Assembly: GCF_017114995.1 (NCBI RefSeq)
Contig: NZ_JABXKL010000085.1
Location: 1-64,000 of the forward strand
Source: Nostoc sp. NMS9
Lineage (GTDB): Bacteria; Cyanobacteriota; Cyanobacteriia; Cyanobacteriales; Nostocaceae
Length of the DNA: 64,000 nt
Direction: 5' to 3'
Shown one piece after another: positions 27,832-35,646 of the stretch; positions within the stretch are counted from its first letter, which is position 1; each line of letters opens with the position of its first letter. The notes beneath the pieces were generated by a model that had not been told where the DNA came from, did no database searches, and saw only the letters and a list, made by a program, of their open reading frames with translations. The position numbers and the translations under genes were made by a program.

Positions 27832-28980
27832 TTAAAAGTCTGGGCACTCGGCTTTGGTAACATCTGGATGACAGTAGTACCTCAAAACTGTTTGCACGTT
27901 ATCGCCAACCCAGTAAGCTACCTTTTCCGGCGACTCCCCAGAAGCGATCGCCCAAGTGGCGAAGGTGTGCCGAGTGCTATAAGCCTTTAAGTAAGGAACT
28001 ATGCCTTGGTCAGCTAGTTCTGCGACTACGCCGTTATAGCGATAGCCCTTCGTATCATGGGCCCTCCAACATTTATCCAAAATGTTTAAATTCACTCTCT
28101 GCCCTGCTTTACTTTTAAAAATCAGTCCTTTTGGATCTGGAGAGTCGGGCTGAATTTTTGCAAGTAGATATTGCAGCTTTGATCCTTCTTTGCAAGGGAA
28201 TACCCGCCGTCTATTGTTTTTGGTTCCTTTGAGAACGCAAACACGAGATGCATAAGCCTTTGTGATAGAGATGCGTGTGCATTCGCGGCTGACATCACCC
28301 CACGTTAAAGAAAAGGCTTCTCCAGGTCGACAGCCAGTCCAGAATAAAAATTTAATTAGGCTACTATAGTGTGAAAATTTTGGGTGAGACTCAAAAGCCG
28401 TGATAATTAGATCACGTTGCTCCAGCGTGTAGGCTTTCAGATCATTCTCAATGCTGGGATTTTTGGGCTTTGGCAACTGCATTTTTTCAAAGGGATTAAA
28501 GTCAATTAAGCACGAATCAATACCCCATCTACAGCACCTAGAAAAAGCTGCAAGCGCTTTGTGTGCTGTATGGTAACTGTATTTGGCTAACAGCCAATCT
28601 CGAACTGTTCGAGCATCTTCAAGTGATTGACTTGATAACTCCACAATAATTTTAGTTATTTGCTTGTAATCACTTTCTAGGGTTGATCGCTCTAGATGTT
28701 GAGCTTGAAAAACTAAAAATTTATCCCATAATTTGTCTAGAGATAGTTTCTCTGTAGGGACTACGGCATTTTGATAATTTCCAAATTTGTATGATTTTAG
28801 TGTGGAATCAAAACGCCCCAATGCGATATCTCTCTGAATTTCTTCCCAGCGAGATTCTACAATAATTCTATTTTTGACTAAATCGTTAAGCCCACTAGCC
28901 AAATAGAACTGCTTTTTATAGCCATTAACTCTAAAGCGAATATTTAGTTTTTGCGTTTTAGGGTCTACGGTTATAGCCAT
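27832..28980 (-). CDS. tyrosine recombinase, element integrase
   Basis: 382 residues. N-terminal DNA-binding and SAM-like core-binding regions to about 170, then the catalytic domain: R218 (FWTGCRPGEAF), lysine near 251-254, YSTRHTF with R337 and H338, W357 in the usual His/Trp place, and tyrosine Y368 or Y369 (LRYYCHP). The His of the HxxR box is Tyr here, seen in related cyanobacterial integrases. It probably joins the element circle to the site between rbgA and the kinase gene. Its 3' end lies against the left boundary repeats, as usual for integrases of this type. Confidence 0.9.
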   Translation of the reverse strand: MAITVDPKTQKLNIRFRVNGYKKQFYLASGLNDLVKNRIIVESRWEEIQRDIALGRFDSTLKSYKFGNYQNAVVPTEKLSLDKLWDKFLVFQAQHLERSTLESDYKQITKIIVELSSQSLEDARTVRDWLLAKYSYHTAHKALAAFSRCCRWGIDSCLIDFNPFEKMQLPKPKNPSIENDLKAYTLEQRDLIITAFESHPKFSHYSSLIKFLFWTGCRPGEAFSLTWGDVSRECTRISITKAYASRVCVLKGTKNNRRRVFPCKEGSKLQYLLAKIQPDSPDPKGLIFKSKAGQRVNLNILDKCWRAHDTKGYRYNGVVAELADQGIVPYLKAYSTRHTFATWAIASGESPEKVAYWVGDNVQTVLRYYCHPDVTKAECPDF

Positions 28981-28982
28981 AG

Positions 28983-29333
28983 TTATTCTTCAGCTTTATG
29001 GATATCTTCAAAGGTTAGGTAAATTCTGCTTTCTAATTGCTTAGGTGGACGGCATGGGTAGGGTGATGATTTTTCTATTAACCTCAACCCGTTACTCTCG
29101 GCATTTTCTAAAAACACTTCTGCTGCATCTTCGACAATTTCTTTAGCAGCCCAAACTCGAATTTTGATTAATTTAGTTGCTGCCAAGGCTTGTGTGTCAT
29201 CCCATAACCATTCCTTTTCTTTTGGTTGCCAGTACCAACCTAATCGGTTGAGTTCAGAGTAAAGTTGTTCTTGTGAAGAGTGCGGGAAGGTTAATAGGCA
29301 GCAGGCTTTGGAGTATTTAGGAGTTTTCTTCAT
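28983..29333 (-). CDS. hypothetical protein next to the integrase
   Basis: 116 residues. Begins KTPKYSKACCLLTFPHSSQEQLYSE... in pattern, with a helix-rich middle (WYWQPKEKEWLWDDTQALAAT). I do not recognise the family; similar sequences may occur in cyanobacterial mobile elements. Ends 2 bases before the integrase start, so it is probably translated with the integrase and could be an excision or regulatory factor (inference only). Confidence 0.5.
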   Translation of the reverse strand: MKKTPKYSKACCLLTFPHSSQEQLYSELNRLGWYWQPKEKEWLWDDTQALAATKLIKIRVWAAKEIVEDAAEVFLENAESNGLRLIEKSSPYPCRPPKQLESRIYLTFEDIHKAEE

Positions 29334-29337
29334 TGCA

Positions 29338-29616
29338 TCAATTTCTTTGGCTTCTTGTCTTTAAAAACTTCGCAGCGCCAATAGATATCTCTAATATTTT
29401 GGCTTGATCAAGTTCATAATCAGTCATGGTAATCAGCAGATACTTTTGCTCTTCAAAGATGATATCAATGTGTCGAATATGCATATCTGGATAGCCAGCC
29501 ATGCCGGGGACAACCATCTCACGAACTACTAATGATTTTTCAGTGAGTGGTTTGTCCCCAGCAGTAAACCCGTGCTTGTTTTCCTTTTTCAGGTCGTGAT
29601 AAGTGAAATAATTCAT
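29338..29616 (-). CDS. hypothetical protein
   Basis: About 92 residues from the ATG at 29616 (MNYFTYHD). I chose it because it lies 4 bases after the stop of the preceding gene and has a GGGG run 11 bases upstream; an upstream start at 29643 would overlap the neighbour. A short beta-rich middle (IRHIDIIFEEQKYLLITMTDYEL) is the only notable feature. No family recognised. Confidence 0.45.
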   Translation of the reverse strand: MNYFTYHDLKKENKHGFTAGDKPLTEKSLVVREMVVPGMAGYPDMHIRHIDIIFEEQKYLLITMTDYELDQAKILEISIGAAKFLKTRSQRN

Positions 29617-29620
29617 AATT

Positions 29621-29992
29621 TCAATCCCCATTATTAACTTCATAAAATCTGGGAATTTGGATTCTATTAGCTAATTCTTGAATTTTTTCGATTCGTTGGT
29701 TAATTGTTAGTCGAGAGATATATTGCTCGCACAATATATCAAAATCCAAACCATGAGAGTATTTTGCTGATGGTAATCCTCTGAAAGTGTAAGCTAGTCG
29801 CCTAATCAAACAAGACAGCAAATGTAAGTCATCAGTGGCATTTAATACTCCCATGCTATTGATGATTTGTTGCATTTCTCTATCATCTTCTGGTGGGATA
29901 TTCCAAGAGTCATTAATCTCACTTAAAAAATACTCTTTGGGAATTAAATCTCCATGAATCTCGGTATAGGGATGACTTCCATGAATTTCCAT
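29621..29992 (-). CDS. hypothetical protein
   Basis: About 123 residues from the ATG at 29992 (MEIHGSHPYTEIHGD); a TTG farther up gives 129. GAGAGAAATT precedes the start. Helical, without membrane segments. Not recognised. First gene of the integrase transcription unit, downstream of the TGTAGACGG repeats. Confidence 0.5.
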   Translation of the reverse strand: MEIHGSHPYTEIHGDLIPKEYFLSEINDSWNIPPEDDREMQQIINSMGVLNATDDLHLLSCLIRRLAYTFRGLPSAKYSHGLDFDILCEQYISRLTINQRIEKIQELANRIQIPRFYEVNNGD

Positions 29993-30010
29993 AATTTCTC
30001 TCAAAAACAA

Positions 30011-30264
30011 CTAAAAACGTTATTTTGGGCTTTCAAAAAAAATGTCTACAGTAGTTAAAATCCGCTCCAGATAAGTGTTTTAGCCGTCTATAGCCGAATT
30101 TTTGAAATTGAAAAATTGTAGACGGTGTAGACGGTCTAAAACTTAATTGGTGATTGGGTATTGAGGGTTAACTGAAATTCTCACAGTATTTGAGAGATGA
30201 TAGTTAATTCGCCTGTACAAGAGTGTTGGCTAGGTGTAGACGAACTGTAGGCAAACTATAGACA
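30011..30264. promoter_or_regulatory. repeat-rich regulatory gap (TGTAGACGG family)
   Basis: Direct tandem TGTAGACGG at 30117-30125 and 30126-30134, a reverse copy around 30084-30090 (CCGTCTA) and a further TGTAGACG near 30235. The arm GTTTTAGCCGTCTA at 30077-30090 is nearly the reverse complement of 30128-30142. It lies between two minus-strand units and may be an operator or control site for the integrase operon; its role is inferred. Confidence 0.5.
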
Positions 30265-31515
30265 TTACTTTGACCACCTCCAGCCGAGCTTTGCTCCACT
30301 TCCTTCGACTTCCCCCAATCCCCTGTCAGCCATAGAAACGAAGATGATCCGCACCTCATCCGGTTGCATACCGTCAAATAGCCGCGTACCCCGACTGAGC
30401 ATCCCAGCCTTTAAAACTTCACTTTGGTGCTGTTGACCCCAGTCAAGGATAAATTGCTCATACTCATTCATGGCTGTAGGTTGCGATTGCACCTCCTCCT
30501 GAACCTGGCTATCAGTTTGGTGCTGCCCCCTGCTAAAAGCTCCCCAGTTGCTCAGGTCAAGTTCACAAGGACAGTCATCGACCATAAACCGCTTTTTACC
30601 ACCAGCTTTTAACCACTGCTCTAGTTGAGGATCTTTAAGTTTTGTCCTGACGTAGTCGCGCCCGAACTGCCCTAAACGCACCAAGACAAAGCAGCTGTAA
30701 AGGGTGTCCTTGTCACCTTCCAACCCGAAATTCTCAGCAGTGTCGTTTTGGGCCAGCGCACAAATGAACTGTTGGTATCGCCTGCCCCGTTTGGCGTGGC
30801 GTTTTATCCAGGGTCTGGCATTGTCGCATTCGTCTACCAAAACGGGGAATTCCTCAGCGATCATGAATCGTTCCCGACCGACTAGAGCCTTATCTCCCCC
30901 CTCTCCTCGCAGTTCTACAAGCTCCTCTAAGGTTTTTAAATCGTTGCCCATCGCGGTGTCGATGGCAAGAAAATTGCCTTTTCTGCCAATGACATCGGCG
31001 GCTGAGAGCCATGCCCAATCGTCGGGCTTGGCATCGGAATCATAGACAACGACTCGTCCACCGATTTTTGATGATAAGTATTGGGTGAAAGTTGATTTCC
31101 CATCACCAGTCCCGCCTACCATTGCGACGTGTTTTTGTTTTTGAAGGATGTACTCAACTGGATCTGTGATGAAATTATCAGGTTTCCAGTTCTCATCGAT
31201 GACGCCAACGGTTAGTGCTAACTGTGCTGTTGGTTGCGTGTTAGCTCTTGCCCAGGCTTGGAAGTTTAGCCGTGATGCTCGGTCGATGTCGCCGAGCGAT
31301 TCTTGTAGGAGCTTGGCTGTTTGGCGATGTCTGCGACCCACTTCGAGAACGCCAACTGATGCGCCTAGTATCCACGGTTTAGACTCTGGTTTTTGAGTTG
31401 TCCCCAGGAACAACAAGCCACAGCCCAAAGCTAAACTACCCCAGAATGACCACTTGGCATAGGCGTACATCTGCAAGTGCTGGTGTAACTGGGAAGGGTG
31501 TAAATCGCTGCTCAT
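30265..31515 (-). CDS. membrane-linked FtsK/HerA-type P-loop ATPase
   Basis: 416 residues. N-terminal membrane-spanning segment about 22-40 (WSFWGSLALGCGLLFLG), probably a second weak one near 47-60, then an ATPase with GGTGDGKS (134-141, Walker A) and FPVLVDECDN (Walker B, about 223-232). The layout matches motors that pump DNA or protein through membranes (FtsK/TraG-type) and packaging ATPases of membrane-containing viruses. No known partner such as a relaxase is present. Its start overlaps the upstream membrane gene by 4 bases. Function of moving element DNA is inferred. Confidence 0.75.
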   Translation of the reverse strand: MSSDLHPSQLHQHLQMYAYAKWSFWGSLALGCGLLFLGTTQKPESKPWILGASVGVLEVGRRHRQTAKLLQESLGDIDRASRLNFQAWARANTQPTAQLALTVGVIDENWKPDNFITDPVEYILQKQKHVAMVGGTGDGKSTFTQYLSSKIGGRVVVYDSDAKPDDWAWLSAADVIGRKGNFLAIDTAMGNDLKTLEELVELRGEGGDKALVGRERFMIAEEFPVLVDECDNARPWIKRHAKRGRRYQQFICALAQNDTAENFGLEGDKDTLYSCFVLVRLGQFGRDYVRTKLKDPQLEQWLKAGGKKRFMVDDCPCELDLSNWGAFSRGQHQTDSQVQEEVQSQPTAMNEYEQFILDWGQQHQSEVLKAGMLSRGTRLFDGMQPDEVRIIFVSMADRGLGEVEGSGAKLGWRWSK

Positions 31516-31874
31516 ATCCCTAGCAATACCCCCACAGCAACTAACCCAATCCGCAACAGCAGAACATCTTTGACCTCTGGCACAGTCTGCCGCAAGTAGA
31601 GAATGACAATCCCAGCGATCGCTAACAGTCCCAATACCCCCAGGCGGATAAACCCAGGCATGGGTAGACTTACCCAGCAGCTACTTAACAAAGCGGGAAT
31701 CGCCACGCTGGAGACAAGGCTATAAGCTAAGTCTGCCAGATTGTCTGGGAGGGCGATCGCGTCCGCCCACCCCTTTTTAAATTCCTCTAACTTGGACAAC
31801 TGGGGACTGGGGACTAGGGAATACTGACCGCTGCTGCTTGGAACCTCAACGACTATTTTTTGCTCATCTGCCAT
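31512..31874 (-). CDS. small membrane protein next to the ATPase
   Basis: About 120 residues from the ATG at 31874 (MADEQKIVVEVPSSSG); a longer frame overlaps the small gene in another frame. A hydrophilic N-terminus precedes two or three membrane segments at the C-terminus (SVAIPALLSSCWVSLP, FIRLGVLGLLAIAGIVILYL, VLLLRIGLVAVGVLLGI). No family recognised. It overlaps the ATPase start by 4 bases, so the two are probably coupled and may form one membrane complex. Confidence 0.65.
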   Translation of the reverse strand: MADEQKIVVEVPSSSGQYSLVPSPQLSKLEEFKKGWADAIALPDNLADLAYSLVSSVAIPALLSSCWVSLPMPGFIRLGVLGLLAIAGIVILYLRQTVPEVKDVLLLRIGLVAVGVLLGI

Positions 31875-31986
31875 ACTGCACCTCGATTTTGAGGTAGAAA
31901 GTCCGGTTGCTTTCCTGTTTGCACAGGGCGGCGATCGCAATTAACAAGGCGGCTATGGTGCAAAAAAGAATAACTGCTTGATTCAC
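31864..31986 (-). CDS. 40-residue single-pass membrane peptide
   Basis: Starts GTG at 31986, overlapping the stop of the upstream gene, with GGAG 5-9 bases before; ends at TGA inside the next gene start. Sequence begins MNQAVILFCTIAALLIAIAA, a clear membrane helix, then a charged end. It is too short for most gene finders, but both its ends overlap neighbours exactly. A phage-coat-like or membrane-complex role is possible, not shown. Confidence 0.55.
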   Translation of the reverse strand: MNQAVILFCTIAALLIAIAALCKQESNRTFYLKIEVQYGR

Positions 31987-32165
31987 TCCTGCTCCTTCTT
32001 TGCAATCTCCATGTTCAGGTCCACAAAAGCCTGGTAAGCATCGCCGAGTGTTGCCTCTGGCTTATACCCTTTGGTATCGATCTCTTGGTACTCAGGATGG
32101 TTGTATATCTCGGAGATTTTTTGTGAAACTTCGACAACCAATTCGCTAAGTTTTTTATTAGTCAT
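31983..32165 (-). CDS. small helical protein
   Basis: 60 residues, start MTNKKLSELVVEVSQKISEI. Largely charged, helical. Its start overlaps the end of the upstream 69-residue gene by 8 bases and its stop overlaps the next GTG. Not recognised; supported by the overlap pattern of the operon. Confidence 0.5.
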   Translation of the reverse strand: MTNKKLSELVVEVSQKISEIYNHPEYQEIDTKGYKPEATLGDAYQAFVDLNMEIAKKEQE

Positions 32166-32367
32166 TTTTAACTCCTAGCAATTTGTCGGCGGCATCTAGT
32201 ACTGTCTGTCTCTGTTCTGGGGTGAGGTTATCGTTACCGTTGCAGTCGATGACCTCCATGTGTGTCCCCGCACGGTAGAGACAATTGTTTTTCTCGGCGT
32301 CGCTGTCTGTTGTCTTGGCTCGATCAACATAACGCTGGACGTAGGATTTGTTGATGTCTTCTGTCAT
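32158..32367 (-). CDS. small protein
   Basis: 69 residues, starting MTEDINKSYVQRYVDRAKT, with one internal DCNGNDNL stretch that looks like a short acidic loop. No family recognised. Overlaps the following gene. Confidence 0.45.
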   Translation of the reverse strand: MTEDINKSYVQRYVDRAKTTDSDAEKNNCLYRAGTHMEVIDCNGNDNLTPEQRQTVLDAADKLLGVKND

Positions 32368-32452
32368 AATGCAAGGTGATGTTTAGTTTTCGCAGCGGCG
32401 GGGCTACATCGCATTGGTGGGCGATCGCGCTTCTTGGGAAAGTGTGGTCGCC

Positions 32453-32821
32453 CTAATAATCAACTTTTGACGCAGTGGTTGAGTTGAAATTGGTCACAAG
32501 CCATATCTGCCAGGTTTTTCGCTTTTGTGGACTGACTTCAATGGGTTGACGGGTATCAAGACAAACCCCGCGTCCGTCATTGAGTTTCACGTAAAGGCTT
32601 TTACCGCTTTTAGTTCGAGAAAACAGTTGACCTGGGGACAAGGTATCGAAGCCGACTTGAGTTTTTCCAACTACGTATTCAGCTTGAAGAACCTCAAACC
32701 CCTCCGAGAGTGGATCTATTGACATTTCTTTCCACTCTCTGGTTCTTCTGGCTTTAGGTTCAGTTTGTGTGGCTGACTTGCCGTTAGTAGTGGCTCGATC
32801 TGTGGTTTGTTGGTCGGTCAT
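32453..32821 (-). CDS. basic-tailed hypothetical protein
   Basis: 122 residues. The first 25 are polar and low complexity (Thr, Ala, Lys, Arg), the rest beta-rich with FSRTKSGKSLYVKLNDGRGVCL and KRKTWQIWLV. It could bind nucleic acid through the basic part (inference). Preceded by a short block of direct repeats. Confidence 0.45.
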   Translation of the reverse strand: MTDQQTTDRATTNGKSATQTEPKARRTREWKEMSIDPLSEGFEVLQAEYVVGKTQVGFDTLSPGQLFSRTKSGKSLYVKLNDGRGVCLDTRQPIEVSPQKRKTWQIWLVTNFNSTTASKVDY

Positions 32822-32893
32822 AGTGGGTGATGTGTGCCTCGATCGTAGATGACATGTGCATCATTAGTAGGTGACGTGTGCCTCGATAGTGCG
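32822..32893. repeat. short direct repeats in a gap between small genes
   Basis: The unit GTGATGTGTGCCTCGATC at about 32827 recurs as GTGACGTGTGCCTCGATA at about 32871, with a related GATGACATGTGCATCATT between them. They lie just upstream of the 122-residue gene and could be regulator binding sites. Confidence 0.55.
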
Positions 32894-33238
32894 TTAATAG
32901 TCGCTCAATAGTGGGGTGTTTACTTTTGCTTCAATCGCTTGCATAGCAAGAATTTGAGCGTTTGTTGGCTCGACCGCAGCCGTAATAATTTCGTCCAATA
33001 AGCCGGCGGCAATATCGGCTCCCAGTTCAATGAGTTCGATTTCTTCGAGAGAATCGCACCAAGTAATGATCTGTTCGGGTATGTCCTCAAATCCCCATTC
33101 CTTCTTCTGGTAAGCGATGGTGGATTTTTCTCGCAATGCCAAAAAGATTAGGCAGTTTAGCCCAGTGGTTTGAGTGCGGTTAAAGTTCTGATCGATGTGG
33201 CTGATGATGTCGAGAAGATTAATTTCTGTTACATTCAT
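32894..33238 (-). CDS. hypothetical protein
   Basis: 114 residues, starting MNVTEINLLDIISHIDQNF. Helical; repeated aspartate and glutamate, no membrane segment or motif that I recognise. A well-spaced upstream gap precedes it, containing the dispersed repeats. Confidence 0.45.
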   Translation of the reverse strand: MNVTEINLLDIISHIDQNFNRTQTTGLNCLIFLALREKSTIAYQKKEWGFEDIPEQIITWCDSLEEIELIELGADIAAGLLDEIITAAVEPTNAQILAMQAIEAKVNTPLLSDY

Positions 33239-33315
33239 GCTGTTCTCCCTTTCAACGTTATTTATTTACCAATCGGTTTAGGATATCCAGGGCACTTTAC
33301 TCTGGATTTTTAGTT

Positions 33316-33443
33316 GCCTGCTAACCCAGCGACGCTACGACTTACGGGTAAAGGCAGTTACAAAACAAACACTCAGCATGGATGTAGGCTAAGTACTCCC
33401 TGCCCCGCGACGCTAGGACTTACGGGTGAATGCAGTTACCAGA
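33316..33443. repeat. dispersed intergenic repeat, first block
   Basis: Contains two copies of a unit near CGACGCTACGACTTACGGGT (33330-33360 and 33407-33442), separated by a second unit ACTCAGCATGGATG followed by GGCTAAGTACT (33371-33397). The same pair recurs at 33757-33871. Confidence 0.75.
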
Positions 33444-33473
33444 TGATTTATTCACCGTCTTCCTCTTCCTCCT

Positions 33474-33740
33474 TCATTCCTCTGGTGTGCTTGGCTCGAA
33501 GGTGGCACTAAGACCACGATCGTTTTCCGATGTCGATTCGGTTGCGTAGACCGTCAAGCTGTTGTCTTGGAGTATCCGCAAAAATGCTTCTGCTGCTTCT
33601 TTACGCAACTGAACTGGTTTAGGATCGCCGTCAAAGTGAATGAAAACGACATTTTCGATTCGTTGCACGTGGGCAATTTTGTCAAAACAGATCCAGGTAT
33701 CAGAGCGGGGATGTTCAAAATGAATAAAGTTGAGGGTCAT
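33474..33740 (-). CDS. hypothetical protein with PH-like beta pattern
   Basis: 88 residues, begins MTLNFIHFEHPRSDTWICFD, with KIAHVQRIENVVFIHFDGD forming alternating strands. Small beta-rich protein, no family recognised. Flanked by copies of the dispersed repeat on both sides. Confidence 0.45.
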   Translation of the reverse strand: MTLNFIHFEHPRSDTWICFDKIAHVQRIENVVFIHFDGDPKPVQLRKEAAEAFLRILQDNSLTVYATESTSENDRGLSATFEPSTPEE

Positions 33741-33756
33741 AAGTGGGTGAATGCAG

Positions 33757-33871
33757 GCGATCGCTACGACTTACGGGTGAATGCAGTTGTCAATTAATAC
33801 ATTCAGCATGGATGAGAGCTAAGTACTGCTAACCCAGCGACGCTACGACTTATGGGTGAATACAGTTGTCA
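33757..33871. repeat. dispersed intergenic repeat, second block
   Basis: GCTACGACTTACGGGTGAAT at about 33763, ATTCAGCATGGATG and GCTAAGTACT at 33801-33827, then CGACGCTACGACTTATGGGT at 33839-33858. Same order of units as in the first block. Confidence 0.75.
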
Positions 33872-33877
33872 GAAGCT

Positions 33878-34057
33878 TTATCCTTCCTCGTCTTCCTCTT
33901 CTTCTTGGTCGGTGATCACAATAGTCAGCTTGTTATCACCAGGAGCAAGACTGGCAATAAAGAATTGCTGATCGTCTTCAAGATTCTCGATCGCTAACTC
34001 TGCATCACCTGGGTAGCCTTGTAGTTTTTCAATCAATCCTTGAACTGTAATTGTCAT
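33878..34057 (-). CDS. acidic-tailed small protein
   Basis: About 59 residues from the ATG at 34057 (MTITVQGLIEKLQGYPGDAE); an upstream frame to 34207 is open but looks non-coding. The middle has GDNKLTIVITD and the C-terminus is EEEEDEEG. It resembles the 39.6-39.8 kb protein in the same element: both share a VxxLIxxLQxxPGDA-type core and an acidic tail, so they are probably paralogues. Confidence 0.55.
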   Translation of the reverse strand: MTITVQGLIEKLQGYPGDAELAIENLEDDQQFFIASLAPGDNKLTIVITDQEEEEDEEG

Positions 34058-34207
34058 GTTGGTTAGATCCTGGGTAAATTGTCCGTTGTCGGTTCCCCTA
34101 GCAGGTCTTTGGCGTTCGCTCAGTGCTGGCAGGCTGCTATCTCTGCCTAGTTTGGGGTGGTGAGAGTTGTTGCGTTCGCTTGCAAATTCAGTTGTTTGCG
34201 CGTACAA

Positions 34208-34275
34208 CTAAATATAGTCTAGTACTACACGCAATAAATGTAAAGATAGTGTGCGTATACAATAAGGAGTAGTGC
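34208..34275. promoter_or_regulatory. divergent control region between the two early blocks
   Basis: Holds short repeats such as GTGTGCGTATAC and a TATACAAT that could be a -10 box, then AAGGAG at 34262-34267, a good ribosome-binding site for the ATG at 34276. The genes on each side run apart, and the downstream gene is a ribbon-helix-helix-type candidate repressor, so this is a likely switch. Confidence 0.45.
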
Positions 34276-34626
34276 ATGGGTACAACCAAAGATGAGAAAA
34301 CCGTTACATGGACAGAGGAAGCAAAACTTGAATCTGTCAGTCTCTCCAGAGGCCGTGGCGTTGCTGGAGGAGAAAGCGAATCTATTAGGAATCAGCAAAA
34401 GCGAAATAATCGAGCGCATAGCTCGCAATCAAGTATCTTCAGCCCCGGAACAGCAGTTACTGGGGGAGTGCTTGACAACCTGATCGATGAATATTGCGAT
34501 CAGGTGGCAAATAAAGAGAGTGAAATTCAGCGCCTTGTTGACGAAGTAACCCGCCTTAAATCAAGGGTTCAAGAGTTTAAAGTACTTCGAGAGGAACTTC
34601 AAAAACAATTTCAAGAAGCTTCATAA
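34276..34626 (+). pseudogene. ribbon-helix-helix regulator with coiled-coil tail, frame-split
   Basis: Frame A starts at 34276 with AAGGAG upstream, and its C-terminal half is an acidic coiled coil (ANKESEIQRLVDEVTRLKSR). In frame B at 34292-34483 a clear ribbon-helix-helix pattern is read (NLNLSVSPEAVALLEE then ISKSEIIERIA), ending in TGA. The natural protein is probably frame B first then frame A; a GGGGG run at about 34459-34463 is a likely slip point. So a single-base change, a programmed shift, or two overlapping proteins. It would be the regulator of this divergent region. Confidence 0.5.
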
Positions 34627-34627
34627 T

Positions 34628-34662
34628 AGCCGTCCTGCCTACTCTGGCAAGGACGGCTTTTC
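34628..34662 (+). terminator. intrinsic terminator after the ribbon-helix-helix gene
   Basis: Stem AGCCGTCC...GGACGGCT with a 16-base internal part whose inner GCC/GGC also pair, followed by TTTT. It lies two bases beyond the gene stop. Confidence 0.8.
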
Positions 34663-34874
34663 ATGGATATGTCGCCTACTGCCATCAGCAGGCGATGCAT
34701 CTGTGACTATTCGGGATTGAGTTGCGATCTCTTTAGTAAAGGTTAATACCTAAGCGATGAATACTAATACTCAAAAGTATGAAGAGAAAATTAAACACAA
34801 ATGCGGAGATTCCCTGATGCTATTAGATAGAGAATCCCCACATGGTGGATTGAGTTGCGCTACCAACTCAATTT

Positions 34875-35384
34875 ATGGAAATTTTAACTTACTGGATTTT
34901 CAGAGTAATAAATTCCGTGCCGAGCGCTGCTTGGTACGGTCTCTGTTACGGACTCTGTTACGCTCTCTGGTGCGACTATTACACCAAACAAGAGCAAGAC
35001 CACAAATCTAAATCCTCTCCCCAGCAACAACCCAAATACTCTGAGACATATCTCACCAATCCCAGGAATCGCCAACTACAAGCTCAACTCCTTGATATGT
35101 TGCAGGGTGATGTTTCTACCGCCAAGCAATTGCTGCTGCAACAGAGGCAATGGTTTCCTGGCAGACACGATAACTGGTATTTGGCGAAAGTTATTTATAA
35201 CTTGGAGCACGGCATAGATGAACTCAGAGATTGGGAAATGTATTCACGGCTTCTGCTAATGCTGCAAGGAGATGATGCCGCCGCCGAACGTTTGTTACTG
35301 CAACAAAGACAGGCTTACCCTGGCAAACAACATGGTTGGTATTTAGAAAAAATAATTGGCGATCTAGAACGCGATCGGCGTTAG
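34875..35384 (+). CDS. membrane-anchored protein with duplicated helical unit
   Basis: 169 residues. N-terminal hydrophobic, cysteine-containing helix (about 8-32, WIFRVINSVPSAAWYGL...). After a basic linker the protein has a tandem duplication: LLDMLQGDVSTAKQLLLQQR at about 72-91 and LLLMLQGDDAAAERLLLQQR at about 126-145, each followed by a conserved PG and WYL. The repeats suggest a helical interaction module, inside the cell, tethered to the membrane. No family recognised. Confidence 0.6.
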   Translation: MEILTYWIFRVINSVPSAAWYGLCYGLCYALWCDYYTKQEQDHKSKSSPQQQPKYSETYLTNPRNRQLQAQLLDMLQGDVSTAKQLLLQQRQWFPGRHDNWYLAKVIYNLEHGIDELRDWEMYSRLLLMLQGDDAAAERLLLQQRQAYPGKQHGWYLEKIIGDLERDRR

Positions 35385-35447
35385 CTAACTCTCTTTGAAG
35401 TTTAGCGGCGGCTGATCAACACCAAGGTCAACCGCCATTTTTATTGC

Positions 35448-35633
35448 GTGATGGACATGAAAGTGATTCTAAAAATCAGCACCGGGGGAATAGCCGAAAC
35501 CAGGGAATTAGTCGGCATTTCTGAATTCCCTAACTTCATTTTGAGCAAAGGACATCTTTACAGGCTAGTAGAGCGGAACCTCTGGGAGGCAACTTACCAG
35601 TGGGAGGAATACTTGCACATGCCCAATGACTAA
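35448..35633 (+). CDS. small protein
   Basis: 61 residues, begins MMDMKVILKISTGGIAETRE. Short alternating beta segments and a C-terminal aromatic stretch. No motif recognised. Lies in a run of short rightward genes. Confidence 0.35.
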   Translation: MMDMKVILKISTGGIAETRELVGISEFPNFILSKGHLYRLVERNLWEATYQWEEYLHMPND

Positions 35634-35646
35634 TGACTAAAGACTA

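Noticed and set aside
34757..35011. 84-residue frame overlapping the 169-residue gene
   Set aside because: The longer frame has clear internal protein repeats and a membrane helix; the shorter overlaps it and has no features.
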